DNA from: Companilactobacillus halodurans
GTDB lineage: Bacteria; Bacillota; Bacilli; Lactobacillales; Lactobacillaceae
Direction: 5' to 3'
DNA length: 47,155 bases
NCBI RefSeq assembly: GCF_009600985.1
Contig: NZ_VDFP01000020.1
Span: 1 to 47,155 of the forward strand
Shown here in pieces: positions 24,992 to 34,793 of this stretch. The notes below the pieces were generated by a model. It had not been told where the DNA came from. It made no database searches and saw only the letters and a program-made list of their open reading frames with translations. The translations under genes were made by a program, and so were the position numbers. Position 1 is the stretch's first letter. Each line of letters begins with the position of its first letter.

Positions 24992-26215
24992 TTACTCCAC
25001 TTCTTCAATTTCTTTTTCCATCAAATCACGGTCATACAATTTGAAGAATGGATACCAAATCATAGCAGCCACGATGAACACCAATAAAACTAGAATAATT
25101 GAACCAAATGTTTTCCCTGTCAACCAAGTTGAAATTGGAAATGGCACATACCACAATTGGAAAACAGATGATGGAATTTGACCCAATTTGCTCTTCAATC
25201 CTACCCAAACGATGATTGGTAAAATAATTCCTTGCAACCACATTGGCACCATCAAATATGGATTCCAAACGATCGCACCAAAGACCGTTGGTTCATTAAT
25301 ATTAAAAATACTAGGCACGATAAAGGCCTTCCCCAAAGTCTTTAAACGTTTCGATTTAGCAAAAAATAGCATCATCAAAACTAATGGCATCGTGCAACCT
25401 ACACCACCAATCCACAAGTAGGCTGAATAAAGCGTCTCACTAGTAACAATTTTTGATGCACCATTCATTTGGTTGGCTTGGATGGCGGCTAAGAAAACTG
25501 GCGTTGTGATTGGCGTCATTACCCAAGTAGAAATTCCCATTGAGAAAATGAAGCAAAAGATAAACATTACCAAAACAAAACCAGGCAAAGTTTCGACAAT
25601 TCCTCCTAATGGCGAGAACAATTGAATAATTAATTTATAAACATCAATTTTTAAAACATCGACAAACAGCCATCCTGAAGCAATGACTGTTCCAATTGGC
25701 AACATTGAATCAAACCACGCAGTCACAAAGTCAGGAATAACGCTGTCTTCACTGAAAAATGAAAAACTACCAAATCTCTCCATCACAAAAGCTGTGAAGA
25801 TACCGCATAAAATAGCAACAAACATCCCACCAGCTCCAAAGAAACTGAATTGGAAAATAGCTTCGCCATTTTTTGTTAAATTAGGATTAGTCAGTAATAA
25901 GAATAATCCGATACTTGTTAAACCAGAGATTAGACGTTGCTTAGACAATTTCTTCTTTTCCATCATATTGAAAGGAATCAAAAATGATACAAAGATAGAA
26001 ATTATCCCAAAAGTAAAATTGCTGATACCTGAAAGATCAGGCCACCATTTAAATATATTGGAAAACAAACCCAATAATGTAATAAATGAACTTACCAAGA
26101 TAAATGGCAAGACTTGTAGAATTGAATCCTTTAAAACACTAATCCAGATATTACGATTAACTTTATTGATTTTCGGTGCCAATTTAGTACTTAAAACATT
26201 CATAAATTCATTCAT
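24992..26215 (-). CDS. PTS cellobiose-type sugar transporter EIIC component
   Basis: 407-residue membrane permease domain, about ten hydrophobic segments, of the Lac/cellobiose (chitobiose) family. Typical motifs are FNINEPTVFGAIVWNPYLMVP near residue 312 and the WYPFFKLYD end. It imports and phosphorylates a beta-linked disaccharide or related sugar together with EIIB and EIIA. No glycosidase or regulator lies in the operon, so the sugar cannot be named. It lies 11 bases after EIIB. Confidence 0.95.
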   Translation of the reverse strand: MNEFMNVLSTKLAPKINKVNRNIWISVLKDSILQVLPFILVSSFITLLGLFSNIFKWWPDLSGISNFTFGIISIFVSFLIPFNMMEKKKLSKQRLISGLTSIGLFLLLTNPNLTKNGEAIFQFSFFGAGGMFVAILCGIFTAFVMERFGSFSFFSEDSVIPDFVTAWFDSMLPIGTVIASGWLFVDVLKIDVYKLIIQLFSPLGGIVETLPGFVLVMFIFCFIFSMGISTWVMTPITTPVFLAAIQANQMNGASKIVTSETLYSAYLWIGGVGCTMPLVLMMLFFAKSKRLKTLGKAFIVPSIFNINEPTVFGAIVWNPYLMVPMWLQGIILPIIVWVGLKSKLGQIPSSVFQLWYVPFPISTWLTGKTFGSIILVLLVFIVAAMIWYPFFKLYDRDLMEKEIEEVE

Positions 26216-26226
26216 AAAAATTCCCC

Positions 26227-26538
26227 TTACTTATCCCCAATTACATTTAATAAATGATCCACCGCTTTTGAACCATCTAAAATTGAATAATAATCAGCAT
26301 TCATTAAAATGACTTTTACTTTGTCGCTGACTAAATCCTTCATCTCATCTTCTAAATAAGCTAAATGAGGTCCTATCATTAAAACATCGATTTCATTTAA
26401 ATAATTCTCTAGTTCTGATTCGCTACGTGCTTGAATCTTCAAATCCAAATCACGTTTCTTGGCGGCTTTTCGCATATTAGCAGCCATAAAACCTGATGAT
26501 GCTCCTGAACCACAAACTAATAAAACTCTTGTCGTCAT
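26227..26538 (-). CDS. PTS lactose/cellobiose-family EIIB component
   Basis: 103 residues from the ATG at 26536-26538, chosen because GGAGA lies six bases upstream; a TTG four codons earlier is inside the ribosome site. Phosphorylated Cys9 sits in VLLVCGSGASSGFM. First gene of the EIIB-EIIC-EIIA operon, preceded by a 180-base leader with an intrinsic terminator hairpin. Confidence 0.95.
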   Translation of the reverse strand: MTTRVLLVCGSGASSGFMAANMRKAAKKRDLDLKIQARSESELENYLNEIDVLMIGPHLAYLEDEMKDLVSDKVKVILMNADYYSILDGSKAVDHLLNVIGDK

Positions 26539-26599
26539 AATTTTCTCCAAATATTTTTATTTTTCTCTACATCAATTTAATATGAAAAATTACAGAAAT

Positions 26600-26644
26600 A
26601 AAAAAGGAAACGTTAGCAATTCAATCTTGCCAACGTTTCCTTTT
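26600..26644 (-). terminator. Intrinsic terminator hairpin in the leader of the PTS operon
   Basis: On the minus strand AAAAGGAAACGTTGGC pairs with GCTAACGTTTCCTTTT (one mismatch), followed by a run of T. It lies between the predicted promoter (26722-26750) and the EIIB start, 62 bases before the ATG. The upstream brnQ has its own terminator, so this one is more likely an attenuator. The arms also contain a CcpA-like core (AACGTT). Confidence 0.65.
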
Positions 26645-26721
26645 CTGATAGAAATTAATTTTCAAATTCAAATAATTATTTAGTAGAGTTGATACTTCCA
26701 ATTCACAATACCCCCTGCAAT

Positions 26722-26750
26722 CTTATATATAACCTTAGACAATTTGGCAA
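26722..26750 (-). promoter_or_regulatory. Predicted promoter of the PTS operon
   Basis: On the minus strand TTGCCA (26745-26750), a 17-base spacer, then TATAAG (26722-26727). It lies between the brnQ terminator and the leader hairpin. Confidence 0.5.
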
Positions 26751-26796
26751 GCAAAAACAAGCTAAATGCCCATAAATAAAGGGATATAGAGATATT

Positions 26797-26852
26797 AAAA
26801 AATCTGTCATTGACAATCATTTTTTATTTTGATTGTGAATGACAGATTTTTA
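26797..26852 (-). terminator. Terminator of brnQ
   Basis: A long stem: AAAAATCTGTCATTGACAATCA pairs with TGATTGTGAATGACAGATTTTT with one mismatch. A/T runs lie on both sides, 13 bases past the brnQ stop. Confidence 0.9.
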
Positions 26853-26864
26853 TTTTTCCATATT

Positions 26865-28220
26865 TCATCTAGTTTCATCGACTACTCGATAGTTCTTAAA
26901 ACAACTAATCAACCAACCGATAACAAGGCCAATTATTGCTGGCAAGACCCAACCCAAATTCAATTGCGCCATTGGCAAGTACTGATTGACTGTCAAAATT
27001 TGTTGGACTAAACCAGTACTTCTCAATGCATCGGGTAAAGCATTCAAACCTGACAAAATTGCAGGTATCAAAGTAAATAAAGTTGCAATTCCAAAAATCC
27101 ATCTAGATTCACCAATAATCGGCGTTAACACTGCAATGATTATCAAAACGATGGCTAATGGATATAAGAACATCAACACAGGTGTTGAATAATTGATCAA
27201 TTTAGTTAAGCCAATGTTTGCTACCACAAATGAAAGAATCCCAGCACCAATTAAAACTACTTGATAATTAAACTTTGGAAACATCTCTTGAGCAGTTTCT
27301 CCAAAGGCCGATGATAAACCAATTGACGTCTTCAAACATGCAATGATTGCGATTAAAGCTAACAATAAACTGCCAAAAGAACCAAAATAATAATTGAATA
27401 CTTGCGCTAAAGTTACGCCACCATTAGTTGCCAATGAGAACTGATTGACGCTCATTGTTCCTATCAATGCTAAAAATCCATAAATTATGCCCATCAAAAT
27501 TACACAAATAAAACCTGATTTGATAGTATCTTTAGCAATTTGTTTCGGATGCGTTATTCCCAAATTTTTAATCGTATCAATTACAACGACTCCAAAAGCT
27601 AATGAGGCTAAGGCGTCCATCGTATTATAACCTTCAGTAAAACCACTCAAAGTCGGATTTTTAACGTATTGTCCTTGAGGGTTCGCATTCAAACCACCCA
27701 TTGGTTTGATAAAAGCTGTTACTACTAGAATTCCTAATAATATTAAAAATATTGGCGTCAACCATTTACCAACATAAGTCATTAATTTACTAGGTTTTCT
27801 AGCCAACAAATAAGTCACGATAAAGAAGATTCCCGAAAATATTGCCAAAACTAAAACTTGATGAGATTTGGCGACAAAAGGAACCAACCCTAATTGAAAC
27901 GAAATCGTCGCTAATCTGGGAATAGCGAACAACGGTCCCATCGTCATATATAACAGAATTGTAAAAACATAGGCAAAAGGACGATTAATGTTACTTGCCA
28001 AATCAAAAACACTATTGCTGCCAGTCACGCCCATACTAGCTACCCCTAGTAGTGGCAGACCAACTCCTGTTATCAACAATCCAACAATTGCAAAAAAGAC
28101 ATTATTACCAGCTTGTTGACCTAAAAAGACGGGAAAAATCAGATTACCGGCGCCAAAGAATAAGCCAAACAACATTGATCCGATAAAGAAAAGATTTCTC
28201 CAGGTTAATTTTTCATTCAT
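26865..28220 (-). CDS. brnQ: Branched-chain amino acid transport system II carrier protein
   Basis: 451 residues, about 12 membrane segments, LIVCS family. Uptake of Leu, Ile and Val with a cation. Family signatures: the N-terminal FGAGNLIFPVFLGQQAGNN region (about residues 22-40), GLPLLGVASMG and the later LGWVLPAIIGLVIG end. Single gene between two terminators; no T-box or other leader structure fits in the 67-base gap upstream. Confidence 0.95.
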   Translation of the reverse strand: MNEKLTWRNLFFIGSMLFGLFFGAGNLIFPVFLGQQAGNNVFFAIVGLLITGVGLPLLGVASMGVTGSNSVFDLASNINRPFAYVFTILLYMTMGPLFAIPRLATISFQLGLVPFVAKSHQVLVLAIFSGIFFIVTYLLARKPSKLMTYVGKWLTPIFLILLGILVVTAFIKPMGGLNANPQGQYVKNPTLSGFTEGYNTMDALASLAFGVVVIDTIKNLGITHPKQIAKDTIKSGFICVILMGIIYGFLALIGTMSVNQFSLATNGGVTLAQVFNYYFGSFGSLLLALIAIIACLKTSIGLSSAFGETAQEMFPKFNYQVVLIGAGILSFVVANIGLTKLINYSTPVLMFLYPLAIVLIIIAVLTPIIGESRWIFGIATLFTLIPAILSGLNALPDALRSTGLVQQILTVNQYLPMAQLNLGWVLPAIIGLVIGWLISCFKNYRVVDETR

Positions 28221-28286
28221 TTATTTCACTCTCTCACATAAAAAGCTCATTTAAATATGATAAGCGATTCAGGAGTTGAGGACAAT

Positions 28287-28322
28287 AAAAAAGTCGAGAT
28301 AAATTAATATCTCAACTCTTTT
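28287..28322 (-). terminator. Terminator of the WxL/lectin gene
   Basis: On the minus strand AGTTGAGAT and ATCTCGACT pair (one G-U), followed by six T. Confidence 0.8.
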
Positions 28323-31300
28323 TTAAATACTGTCATCGATACTCCAAGTGATTTTTCCTTGATAGTCGCCGGCTTCTGGAACTGAATCAGTCTTCAACAA
28401 AATACCTTCATCATGATTCCAATTACCGGAAATATCAAAGACTTGATTGCCACTATTAGTCTGGTCATCACTTGCAATTTGTGGATCATTTAATAAGCTC
28501 GTAGCTGAATATTCATCTACATAAAACATATTCAAATCGGTATCCTTATTGCCAATAGTATTTTGGAGTTTGGTACCTGATGCATTCAATTTCCATTTTG
28601 AATTGTAACTTCTAACTTTGACGTTCCAATCATTATTTCGCGCTACATAACCAGTTTCAAATGTTTTGGGATCAATTGTCTTAAAGCTAGAATCATCAAC
28701 CAGTACTTCTGCCCCTTTTAAATTGAAATCTATTTGATAAGTTAATTCATTAGATTTTCTTCCATAAGGATCAGTTACGTAAAGTTTGACTGTATAAGTA
28801 GTTTTATCCAATTCTTTAATTCCTAAATCATTCAACTCCACAATTGGATTCCAAGCGTATGGATTCTCGATATCGCCATTCATTGCTGGTTTAGAGCGAT
28901 AAGTTACTCCGTCAATCGTAGAATTAAGTTCTAAATCATTTGAACTTAACTGATAATTATTTGTTTCAGCGGTCGTTGGATATTCAAAAGTCAATGGAAT
29001 TTCAATAGGAAACATCCCTAAAGAATACAATTGCGAATCTTTTGTTGTAATCAGTGGTTCCATTTTAGGCACGTTGACAACAAAAGTTACTTTATTCGAT
29101 GGATTATCAGCTGTATCAGAAACAACCATCGTTATCTCATTTTTACCTTCTTTTAATCCGACATTATTCGTCTTCAAATAATCATCTAATGAAATATCAG
29201 TAGCTTTATTTAAGGCTATTGGATCTAATGAGATTTTAGCACTGCCCTTTTTTGCATCAACTTCTTGAGAAATCGTCGTCGTTACGCTCTCTTGAGAATC
29301 TTCACCTTCATTTGTGATTTGATAAGTTATCGTTGCAGTATCGTTTTGGAAACCAGAATCATCGGAATAGTTGTAATTTCCAGTAATTGTAACTGGTTTA
29401 TTATCATTGACCGTAATTTCTTCATCTTGAGGAGTCAATTCTAATTTTCTTTCAATAACTTGAATGTTATAAGTTATCGTATTTGAAATTCTTCTCGATG
29501 AATCAGTCAGATAAACATCAATTTTGTGATTTCCAACTCCTAAGTACTTTCCCGTTAATTCCTTTGAAATTATGGCTTCCTTATCGCCTGCAGTTGTTGA
29601 AATGTCATTCCAAATCACTTCGTCGCCATCATCAATTTTTGCATGAACTGATAAACCATTTCCATCAAAGGTACTGCCTTTCAAGTAATTAGCTAAACCG
29701 CTTAAAGTAGTTGATTGGCTCTCAATGATTTCCTGATTTGTATCGCTTGTAGCTGTGAGATTAAGGCTTTCATTGTCGATTTCAAACTGAGGCGACATCA
29801 CATCGCCTGTATAATGGTCACTTTGATATGAAGTATGAGCTTGTGGCACCGTTATAACGTTTGCTGTTTCCGAATCAGGTGCCTTAGCGTATCCGTATAA
29901 TTCAATTTTGATTTTTTTATTAGTTAAATCCATTGAATTTAACGTTAAATTCAGAGTCGTTTTATCGCTAGTTAAGGCTGAATCAGGGATATCATTGGAA
30001 ATCTCATTGCCATCTTCATCTGTATAAATAATTTTGCCAATACCATCATCATTTTGAGTGAAATCTACATACGTTGGCAAATTAAGTTCAGTTGTGATAT
30101 TCCCAGTTTTTGAAAGTCCTGAATCATAGTTCAAATCGTAATCAAATCTCAATTGGTCATTATTATTGACCTTGGAATCAGCTGTTGGATTTTGATCTAA
30201 ATCCAAAATCTCTCTATTTTGCGTGATATCAAATAAACTTGTTGCTGACAAAACATTGGCAACGGCAGGGATTTTTTCCAAAATAATCGAATTATCTGCT
30301 ACCTTAGAATCCGGTGAACCGGTACCGCCAGTGAATCCCCAACGAATTTTTGTTTGTCCTGAATTTAAATTGAACTTGTTCAAATCTATTGAGATATTCT
30401 CTCTTTTATCCCATTTTGAAAAAGGTCTCACTGAACCGTCATAATTTTTATCATTAAAAATATAAGACATCTTGGCAGTCGTTCCACCGCTAGTCTCTGG
30501 TTTAGTGTATTTAAAAGTAAAATGATGCCAAGCCCGATCAATTTCAGGGGTGCCATCGTAACCAGCTATCGTTAAATTATGAATTGAATCTTTATGATGC
30601 ATTCCAAAATAAGAACCCAGAGAATAACTAAATCTTTCATATGTACTGGCTTCTCCAGGATAATTCCAGGCGATATGCTCTCCCTTAGCTTCTAAAACGT
30701 TAGTAGAATCAGTCAGCGCATCAAAGTAATTATCTTGAGAAGATAAAATTGCAGATTTAGTTTCATTTCTATAAGAATCGAATTCAATAGCCAAGCTATT
30801 TTGAATGGCTCCTTGAGCAAACTTAGTTGTATTGGAAATATCGGTAGGACTATCTACACCACCCCAAACTCCTAAAGTTTCCCCTCCAACAGCTTTGCTT
30901 TTATTTTGAAACAGAACCGACCAATTATAAGTAGAAATGGCATTGATTCCTCGAGCGTCATTTTGAAGGACCAAAGCTAATCCATCCCCGGTTTTTCCAT
31001 AGGCATCAGAATCTCCGATATAAATCCAACCAGAAATTTCCTGATCCTTTGATAAATCTAAATAATTATAATTGTAATTAGTATCAGTCGTTGACGTACT
31101 GTTAGCTTTTCCCCAAACTGAACCGACCTGATTGTTACCATTCGTCAAACGGATAATATCAGAAGGGTATCCTGAATCAGTTGCTTTTAATATTTGAACA
31201 CTGTTTGAAACTGCAGTAGTACCTTGATAAGTATCGACTTTTTCAAAATAATCCTCCAGTTTAAGACATGGAGGAGCTCCTTGAAAAACTTCTTGTGTTG

Positions 31301-31415
31301 TTGGATGTGTTGCTTTTGTATCTGAATCGGCAGCTTGAACAGTAGTGATTTTGCTAAGAAAAATAAAAACTGGCAATAATAAAATTGCAAATAGACTTAG
31401 TCCTCTCCTTTTCAT
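28323..31415 (-). CDS. Large secreted protein with L-type lectin domain and C-terminal WxL domain
   Basis: 1030 residues from the ATG at 31413-31415, behind GAGGTGG; the frame stays open 20 codons further but has no ribosome site. Signal peptide about 1-28 (MKRRGLSLFAILLLP...VQA). A legume-lectin-like bacterial domain (about 35-330) has GDGLALVLQND, SLAIEFDSYRNE and a WHHFTFKY strand. Several Ig-like units follow. The C-terminus has WKLNASG and ends GDYQGKITWSIDDSI, the WxL fold that holds proteins to peptidoglycan without covalent linkage. WxL proteins usually occur in clusters with DUF916 partners; none is present here. Confidence 0.85.
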   Translation of the reverse strand: MKRRGLSLFAILLLPVFIFLSKITTVQAADSDTKATHPTTQEVFQGAPPCLKLEDYFEKVDTYQGTTAVSNSVQILKATDSGYPSDIIRLTNGNNQVGSVWGKANSTSTTDTNYNYNYLDLSKDQEISGWIYIGDSDAYGKTGDGLALVLQNDARGINAISTYNWSVLFQNKSKAVGGETLGVWGGVDSPTDISNTTKFAQGAIQNSLAIEFDSYRNETKSAILSSQDNYFDALTDSTNVLEAKGEHIAWNYPGEASTYERFSYSLGSYFGMHHKDSIHNLTIAGYDGTPEIDRAWHHFTFKYTKPETSGGTTAKMSYIFNDKNYDGSVRPFSKWDKRENISIDLNKFNLNSGQTKIRWGFTGGTGSPDSKVADNSIILEKIPAVANVLSATSLFDITQNREILDLDQNPTADSKVNNNDQLRFDYDLNYDSGLSKTGNITTELNLPTYVDFTQNDDGIGKIIYTDEDGNEISNDIPDSALTSDKTTLNLTLNSMDLTNKKIKIELYGYAKAPDSETANVITVPQAHTSYQSDHYTGDVMSPQFEIDNESLNLTATSDTNQEIIESQSTTLSGLANYLKGSTFDGNGLSVHAKIDDGDEVIWNDISTTAGDKEAIISKELTGKYLGVGNHKIDVYLTDSSRRISNTITYNIQVIERKLELTPQDEEITVNDNKPVTITGNYNYSDDSGFQNDTATITYQITNEGEDSQESVTTTISQEVDAKKGSAKISLDPIALNKATDISLDDYLKTNNVGLKEGKNEITMVVSDTADNPSNKVTFVVNVPKMEPLITTKDSQLYSLGMFPIEIPLTFEYPTTAETNNYQLSSNDLELNSTIDGVTYRSKPAMNGDIENPYAWNPIVELNDLGIKELDKTTYTVKLYVTDPYGRKSNELTYQIDFNLKGAEVLVDDSSFKTIDPKTFETGYVARNNDWNVKVRSYNSKWKLNASGTKLQNTIGNKDTDLNMFYVDEYSATSLLNDPQIASDDQTNSGNQVFDISGNWNHDEGILLKTDSVPEAGDYQGKITWSIDDSI

Positions 31416-31593
31416 GATGTCCACCTCATAAATTGCAACATATTTTTTATAATAAATATTTATCCTTGTATACAAATAATACTAAGTAACCAGTATGATT
31501 TGGATTCAATTATTGAAAAGAATTATTATACAATTTGTCTTGAATTTAAAAAGATGGCATGAATCACTTCAAAATTTGCTAAAAAAGGGAACT

Positions 31594-31628
31594 AAAAAAA
31601 GCATAATAACCAAAATTGATTATTATGC
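31594..31628 (-). terminator. Terminator of the GH73 autolysin gene
   Basis: On the minus strand GCATAATAATCAATTTTGGTTATTATGC folds into a nine-base stem followed by a T-run. Confidence 0.85.
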
Positions 31629-31672
31629 TTCATATTTTAAAAGTTTTCTTATTTCATTTTACAAATCAATAA

Positions 31673-32674
31673 TTATGCTAAATATGAATCTTGTACCCAT
31701 TCATTTGTAGCAACACGATAATAGACATGACCATTGATTGTCTTTGTTTGGTCAGTATACCAAGGTGTGTTATTAGCTAAACCACGGTTAGTGATAGCTT
31801 TAGTAGAACCATCGCTATTGACGGCTACTAATGGAACATAGCTGCCATTTGTATTCTTAACAGTGATTGAATTATCGTTCGTTTGTGAACCACCGTTTGT
31901 TTCAGGTGTTCCATCATATTGAGTTAAGTTATAAGTTGAAATCAAGTTGTTAAGTGAAGATGCATAGTTTGGAGCGGTTGCATATCTACCTTGTAGCCAT
32001 GCAGTAGCATCTTTGTAAGAACTAGTATTTTCCTTCCACGTACCCTTGTAATAACTTGAGTCCCATGAAACTCCGTTACGAAGTTTGTCACCATTATCAG
32101 CAAATGATTCATAGTAGCTAGGATACTTTCTGAAGTTAGCATTGATTGTATACCAACCTTGTGAAGAACTCCATTCAGAAGTAGGCATTGTTACATAGGC
32201 ACCATTGTAATCACCTTTAATACCAAATAAGTTATGGCCTTGTGTAGCTAAAGTAGAAGTACCCCAAGCACTTTCCAAAATAGCTTGAGCCAACATTACT
32301 GAAGTATAAAGATTATATTTAGCAGCTGCCTTTTGAGCCATTGGTATAGCTTCATTAAGGAAAGCTTGTTGTTGTGAAGTCGTAACCCCTGAAGCGGCTT
32401 GAATAATAGCTGTAGTATTTGAAGCTGCGCTGACAGATTCACTGGCAGCTTGAACTGTTGCTGAATTAGCAACTGTCGTATCAACTTTTTTAACACTTGA
32501 TCCAGCAATTACGTTTGATTTATTATCTTCTGATTTATTACTTACTTGTTCTGTATTTGTTGGTGTTGTTGAATCAACATCATTTGTAGTTGCAGCTGAA
32601 ACTACGGAAGGTGTAGCAGTTGCAGCCAATGTTCCAAGTACTAGAGCACTAGTTAACAGATTTTTTTTAGACAT
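31673..32674 (-). CDS. Secreted GH73 N-acetylglucosaminidase (autolysin) with SLAP domain
   Basis: 333 residues. Signal peptide 1-27 (ends VVSAA). A Ser/Thr/Asn linker. A glucosaminidase domain (about 102-250) with ILESAWGTSTLA containing the catalytic Glu, then GHNLFGIKGDYNG and YATAPNYASSLNNLI. A C-terminal SLAP module (about 270-333), with LVAVNSDGSTKAI and HVYYRVATNEWVQ, targets the wall. Cleaves the N-acetylglucosaminyl bonds of peptidoglycan during growth and cell separation. AAGGGGAAA ribosome site. The 350 bases upstream are AT-rich; I see no clear promoter. Confidence 0.93.
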   Translation of the reverse strand: MSKKNLLTSALVLGTLAATATPSVVSAATTNDVDSTTPTNTEQVSNKSEDNKSNVIAGSSVKKVDTTVANSATVQAASESVSAASNTTAIIQAASGVTTSQQQAFLNEAIPMAQKAAAKYNLYTSVMLAQAILESAWGTSTLATQGHNLFGIKGDYNGAYVTMPTSEWSSSQGWYTINANFRKYPSYYESFADNGDKLRNGVSWDSSYYKGTWKENTSSYKDATAWLQGRYATAPNYASSLNNLISTYNLTQYDGTPETNGGSQTNDNSITVKNTNGSYVPLVAVNSDGSTKAITNRGLANNTPWYTDQTKTINGHVYYRVATNEWVQDSYLA

Positions 32675-33046
32675 AAATGGTTTCCCCTTAATAAATAATC
32701 TAGTTATAGACTACTATTTAAAAAAAGCACTTTCAATAAAACACGGATTTTGTAACAAGAATTAAACATTTGAAAAATAATTGTAATTTTTTGACGGTTG
32801 ACTTTAAGATTTTCTTAAGTTCTTTAAAGAATTATTATGAAAAACTCAGGAAATTCCCCGATATTCTAAAAAAAGTCATTTAGAAATTACAAAATTGTTA
32901 CTGAGTAAAATAAAAAAATTAATCGGTTGTTAGAATTAATCTTTTCAAATTTCTGATTCGACAATTCCAATTATTGCCTCCGCATTCACCTTGTTGTTAA
33001 ATCCCCCTTTATTTATTTTTTTGCAGTGCCACATAAATTTTATAAT

Positions 33047-33070
33047 AAAAAAAACCGCCTTTCAGCGATT
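33047..33070 (-). terminator. Terminator of prfC
   Basis: On the minus strand AATCGC and GCGGTT pair around a six-base loop, followed by a run of T. Short but well placed directly at the prfC stop. Confidence 0.6.
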
Positions 33071-33072
33071 TC

Positions 33073-34650
33073 TTATAATTTTGAAGTTAACTTAACATCT
33101 GGATATTTATTAGTGAACCAGTTTTCCGCAAATCTATTTTCAAACAAGAATAATGGTTTATCATCCAAATCTTTGACCAACATATTTCTAGTTGAAGACA
33201 TTGATGGGTCTAATTGTTCTGGGTCGACCCAACGAGCAATTCTGGAACCGATTGGCTTCATAACAACATCACAATTATATTCATTCTTCATTCTAAATTG
33301 GAAGACTTCAAATTGTAGTTGTCCAACAGCACCTAAGATGTAATCATTCGTCGTATATTTCTTATACAACTGAACGGCACCTTCTTGAACTAGCTGTTGC
33401 ATCCCTTTGTGGAATGACTTTTGCTTCATAACGTTCTTAGCTTGAACTTCCATAAATATTTCAGGCGTAAATTGTGGCAAGTCTTCAAATTGAACAGATT
33501 TTTTACCAGTAAAAATCGTATCGCCAATTTGGAAGTTACCTGTATCATAAAGTCCAACAATATCTCCAGCAACAGCTGTTTTAACTGTTTCCCTTTGATC
33601 AGACATAAATTCGGTTGCATTATTCAAACGCATTGTCTTACCAGTTCTTTGAAGCGTAACATCCATTCCTCTAACAAACTCACCCGAACAAATTCTAACG
33701 AAGGCGATTCGGTCACGGTGATTAGGATTCATGTTAGCTTGAATTTTAAAGACGAAACCTGAAAATTCTTCATCATCTGGCTTAACGATTTCTTCACTGT
33801 CTTTTTGCTTATGAGCACTTGGTGCTGGTGCCAAATCTAAGAATGTATTGAGGAAAGTTTCAACGCCAAAATTAGTCAAAGCTGAACCGAAGAAGACAGG
33901 AGTCTGATTACCAGCTTTAATCTTATCAAGGTCAAATTGATTTCCAGCCTCTTTAATCAAATCGACTTCTCCAAGAGCTTGTTCATAGCTGCCCTCTTCT
34001 TCGATTGGATTGTGTTCTTCTAATTGACCATCTTTATTCAAAGGCAAGAAACGGTCGTCGCCATCTTTTCGATATAACTCCAAACGATTGTTGGCAATAT
34101 CATAGAGACCTTTTAATTCCTTACCCATACCGATAGGCCAATTCATTGCGCAGCCTTCGATATTAAGCAATTCCTCTAATTCAGCAATCAAATCAAGTGG
34201 GTCGCGTCCATCACGATCCAATTTATTCATAAATGTAAAAATAGGAATACCACGTTGTTTAACGACCTTGAATAATTTCTTAGTTTGAGGCTCGATACCT
34301 TTGGCAGAATCAATCACCATGACTGCGGCATCAACTGCCATTAAAGTCCGATAAGTATCTTCAGAGAAATCTTCGTGTCCTGGAGTATCCAAGATATTGA
34401 TATCTTTATCTCGATAGTGGAATTGCATAACTGAACTTGTTACAGAGATTCCACGTTTCTTTTCGATTTCCATCCAGTCAGATGTCGCAAATTGACCAGA
34501 TTTTTTAGCCTTAACTGTACCAGCAGAACGAATTACCCCACCGAAATAAAGCATTTGTTCTGTAATAGTAGTTTTACCAGCATCCGGGTGAGAGATGATA
34601 GCAAAAGTACGACGTTTATTTACTTCTTGTTCTAGTTGTTTTTGATCCAT
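33073..34650 (-). CDS. prfC: Peptide chain release factor 3
   Basis: 525 residues, normal length. Translational GTPase that recycles RF1/RF2 after termination. G-domain motifs visible: [10 protein letters not shown] (P-loop, about residue 20), DTPGHEDF (about 88), NKLDRD (about 142). Switch region and RF3-specific C-terminal domains follow, with [10 protein letters not shown] near residue 450. The start is ten bases after a strong hairpin and lacks a clear Shine-Dalgarno sequence. Confidence 0.97.
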   Translation of the reverse strand: MDQKQLEQEVNKRRTFAIISHPDAGKTTITEQMLYFGGVIRSAGTVKAKKSGQFATSDWMEIEKKRGISVTSSVMQFHYRDKDINILDTPGHEDFSEDTYRTLMAVDAAVMVIDSAKGIEPQTKKLFKVVKQRGIPIFTFMNKLDRDGRDPLDLIAELEELLNIEGCAMNWPIGMGKELKGLYDIANNRLELYRKDGDDRFLPLNKDGQLEEHNPIEEEGSYEQALGEVDLIKEAGNQFDLDKIKAGNQTPVFFGSALTNFGVETFLNTFLDLAPAPSAHKQKDSEEIVKPDDEEFSGFVFKIQANMNPNHRDRIAFVRICSGEFVRGMDVTLQRTGKTMRLNNATEFMSDQRETVKTAVAGDIVGLYDTGNFQIGDTIFTGKKSVQFEDLPQFTPEIFMEVQAKNVMKQKSFHKGMQQLVQEGAVQLYKKYTTNDYILGAVGQLQFEVFQFRMKNEYNCDVVMKPIGSRIARWVDPEQLDPSMSSTRNMLVKDLDDKPLFLFENRFAENWFTNKYPDVKLTSKL

Positions 34651-34660
34651 ATTTATCTAA

Positions 34661-34694
34661 GCGTAAAAACAACTATTGATAACTGCTTTTACGC
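34661..34694 (-). promoter_or_regulatory. Long hairpin immediately upstream of the prfC start
   Basis: On the minus strand GCGTAAAAGCAGTTA pairs with TAGTTGTTTTTACGC through some 15 pairs, including G-U pairs, leaving only a three-to-four-base loop. It ends ten bases before the prfC ATG and would occupy the place where a ribosome site should lie. It is not followed by a T-run on the minus strand. Confidence 0.55.
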
Positions 34695-34766
34695 ATTTCC
34701 TTCCTCTTCTATCTAACGCTATTTCTAATAACTTCTACCACTATATTCACAACATAATTTTCCTCG

Positions 34767-34793
34767 AAAAAAAAGAAATACTGCTAGTATTTC
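34767..34793 (-). terminator. Terminator overlapping the end of the CNNM gene
   Basis: On the minus strand GAAATAC and GTATTTC pair around TAGCA, followed by eight T. The 5' arm includes the last codons of the gene (stop at 34784). Confidence 0.85.

Noticed and set aside
26600..26644. Sigma-54 promoter in the PTS leader (TTGGCA...TTGC on the minus strand)
   Set aside because: GG and GC are 12 bases apart instead of the strictly kept 10, and the match lies inside the hairpin arms. It looks accidental.
31495..31710. Plus-strand open frame of 71 residues between the WxL and autolysin genes
   Set aside because: It runs through the autolysin terminator and into the opposite strand of its coding region, and has no recognisable domain.
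32675..33046. Possible gene or RNA in the AT-rich stretch upstream of the autolysin
   Set aside because: No open frame with a ribosome site and no strong stem found; only the autolysin leader is expected here. WalR-type half sites (TGTTAC...) do not have the right spacing.
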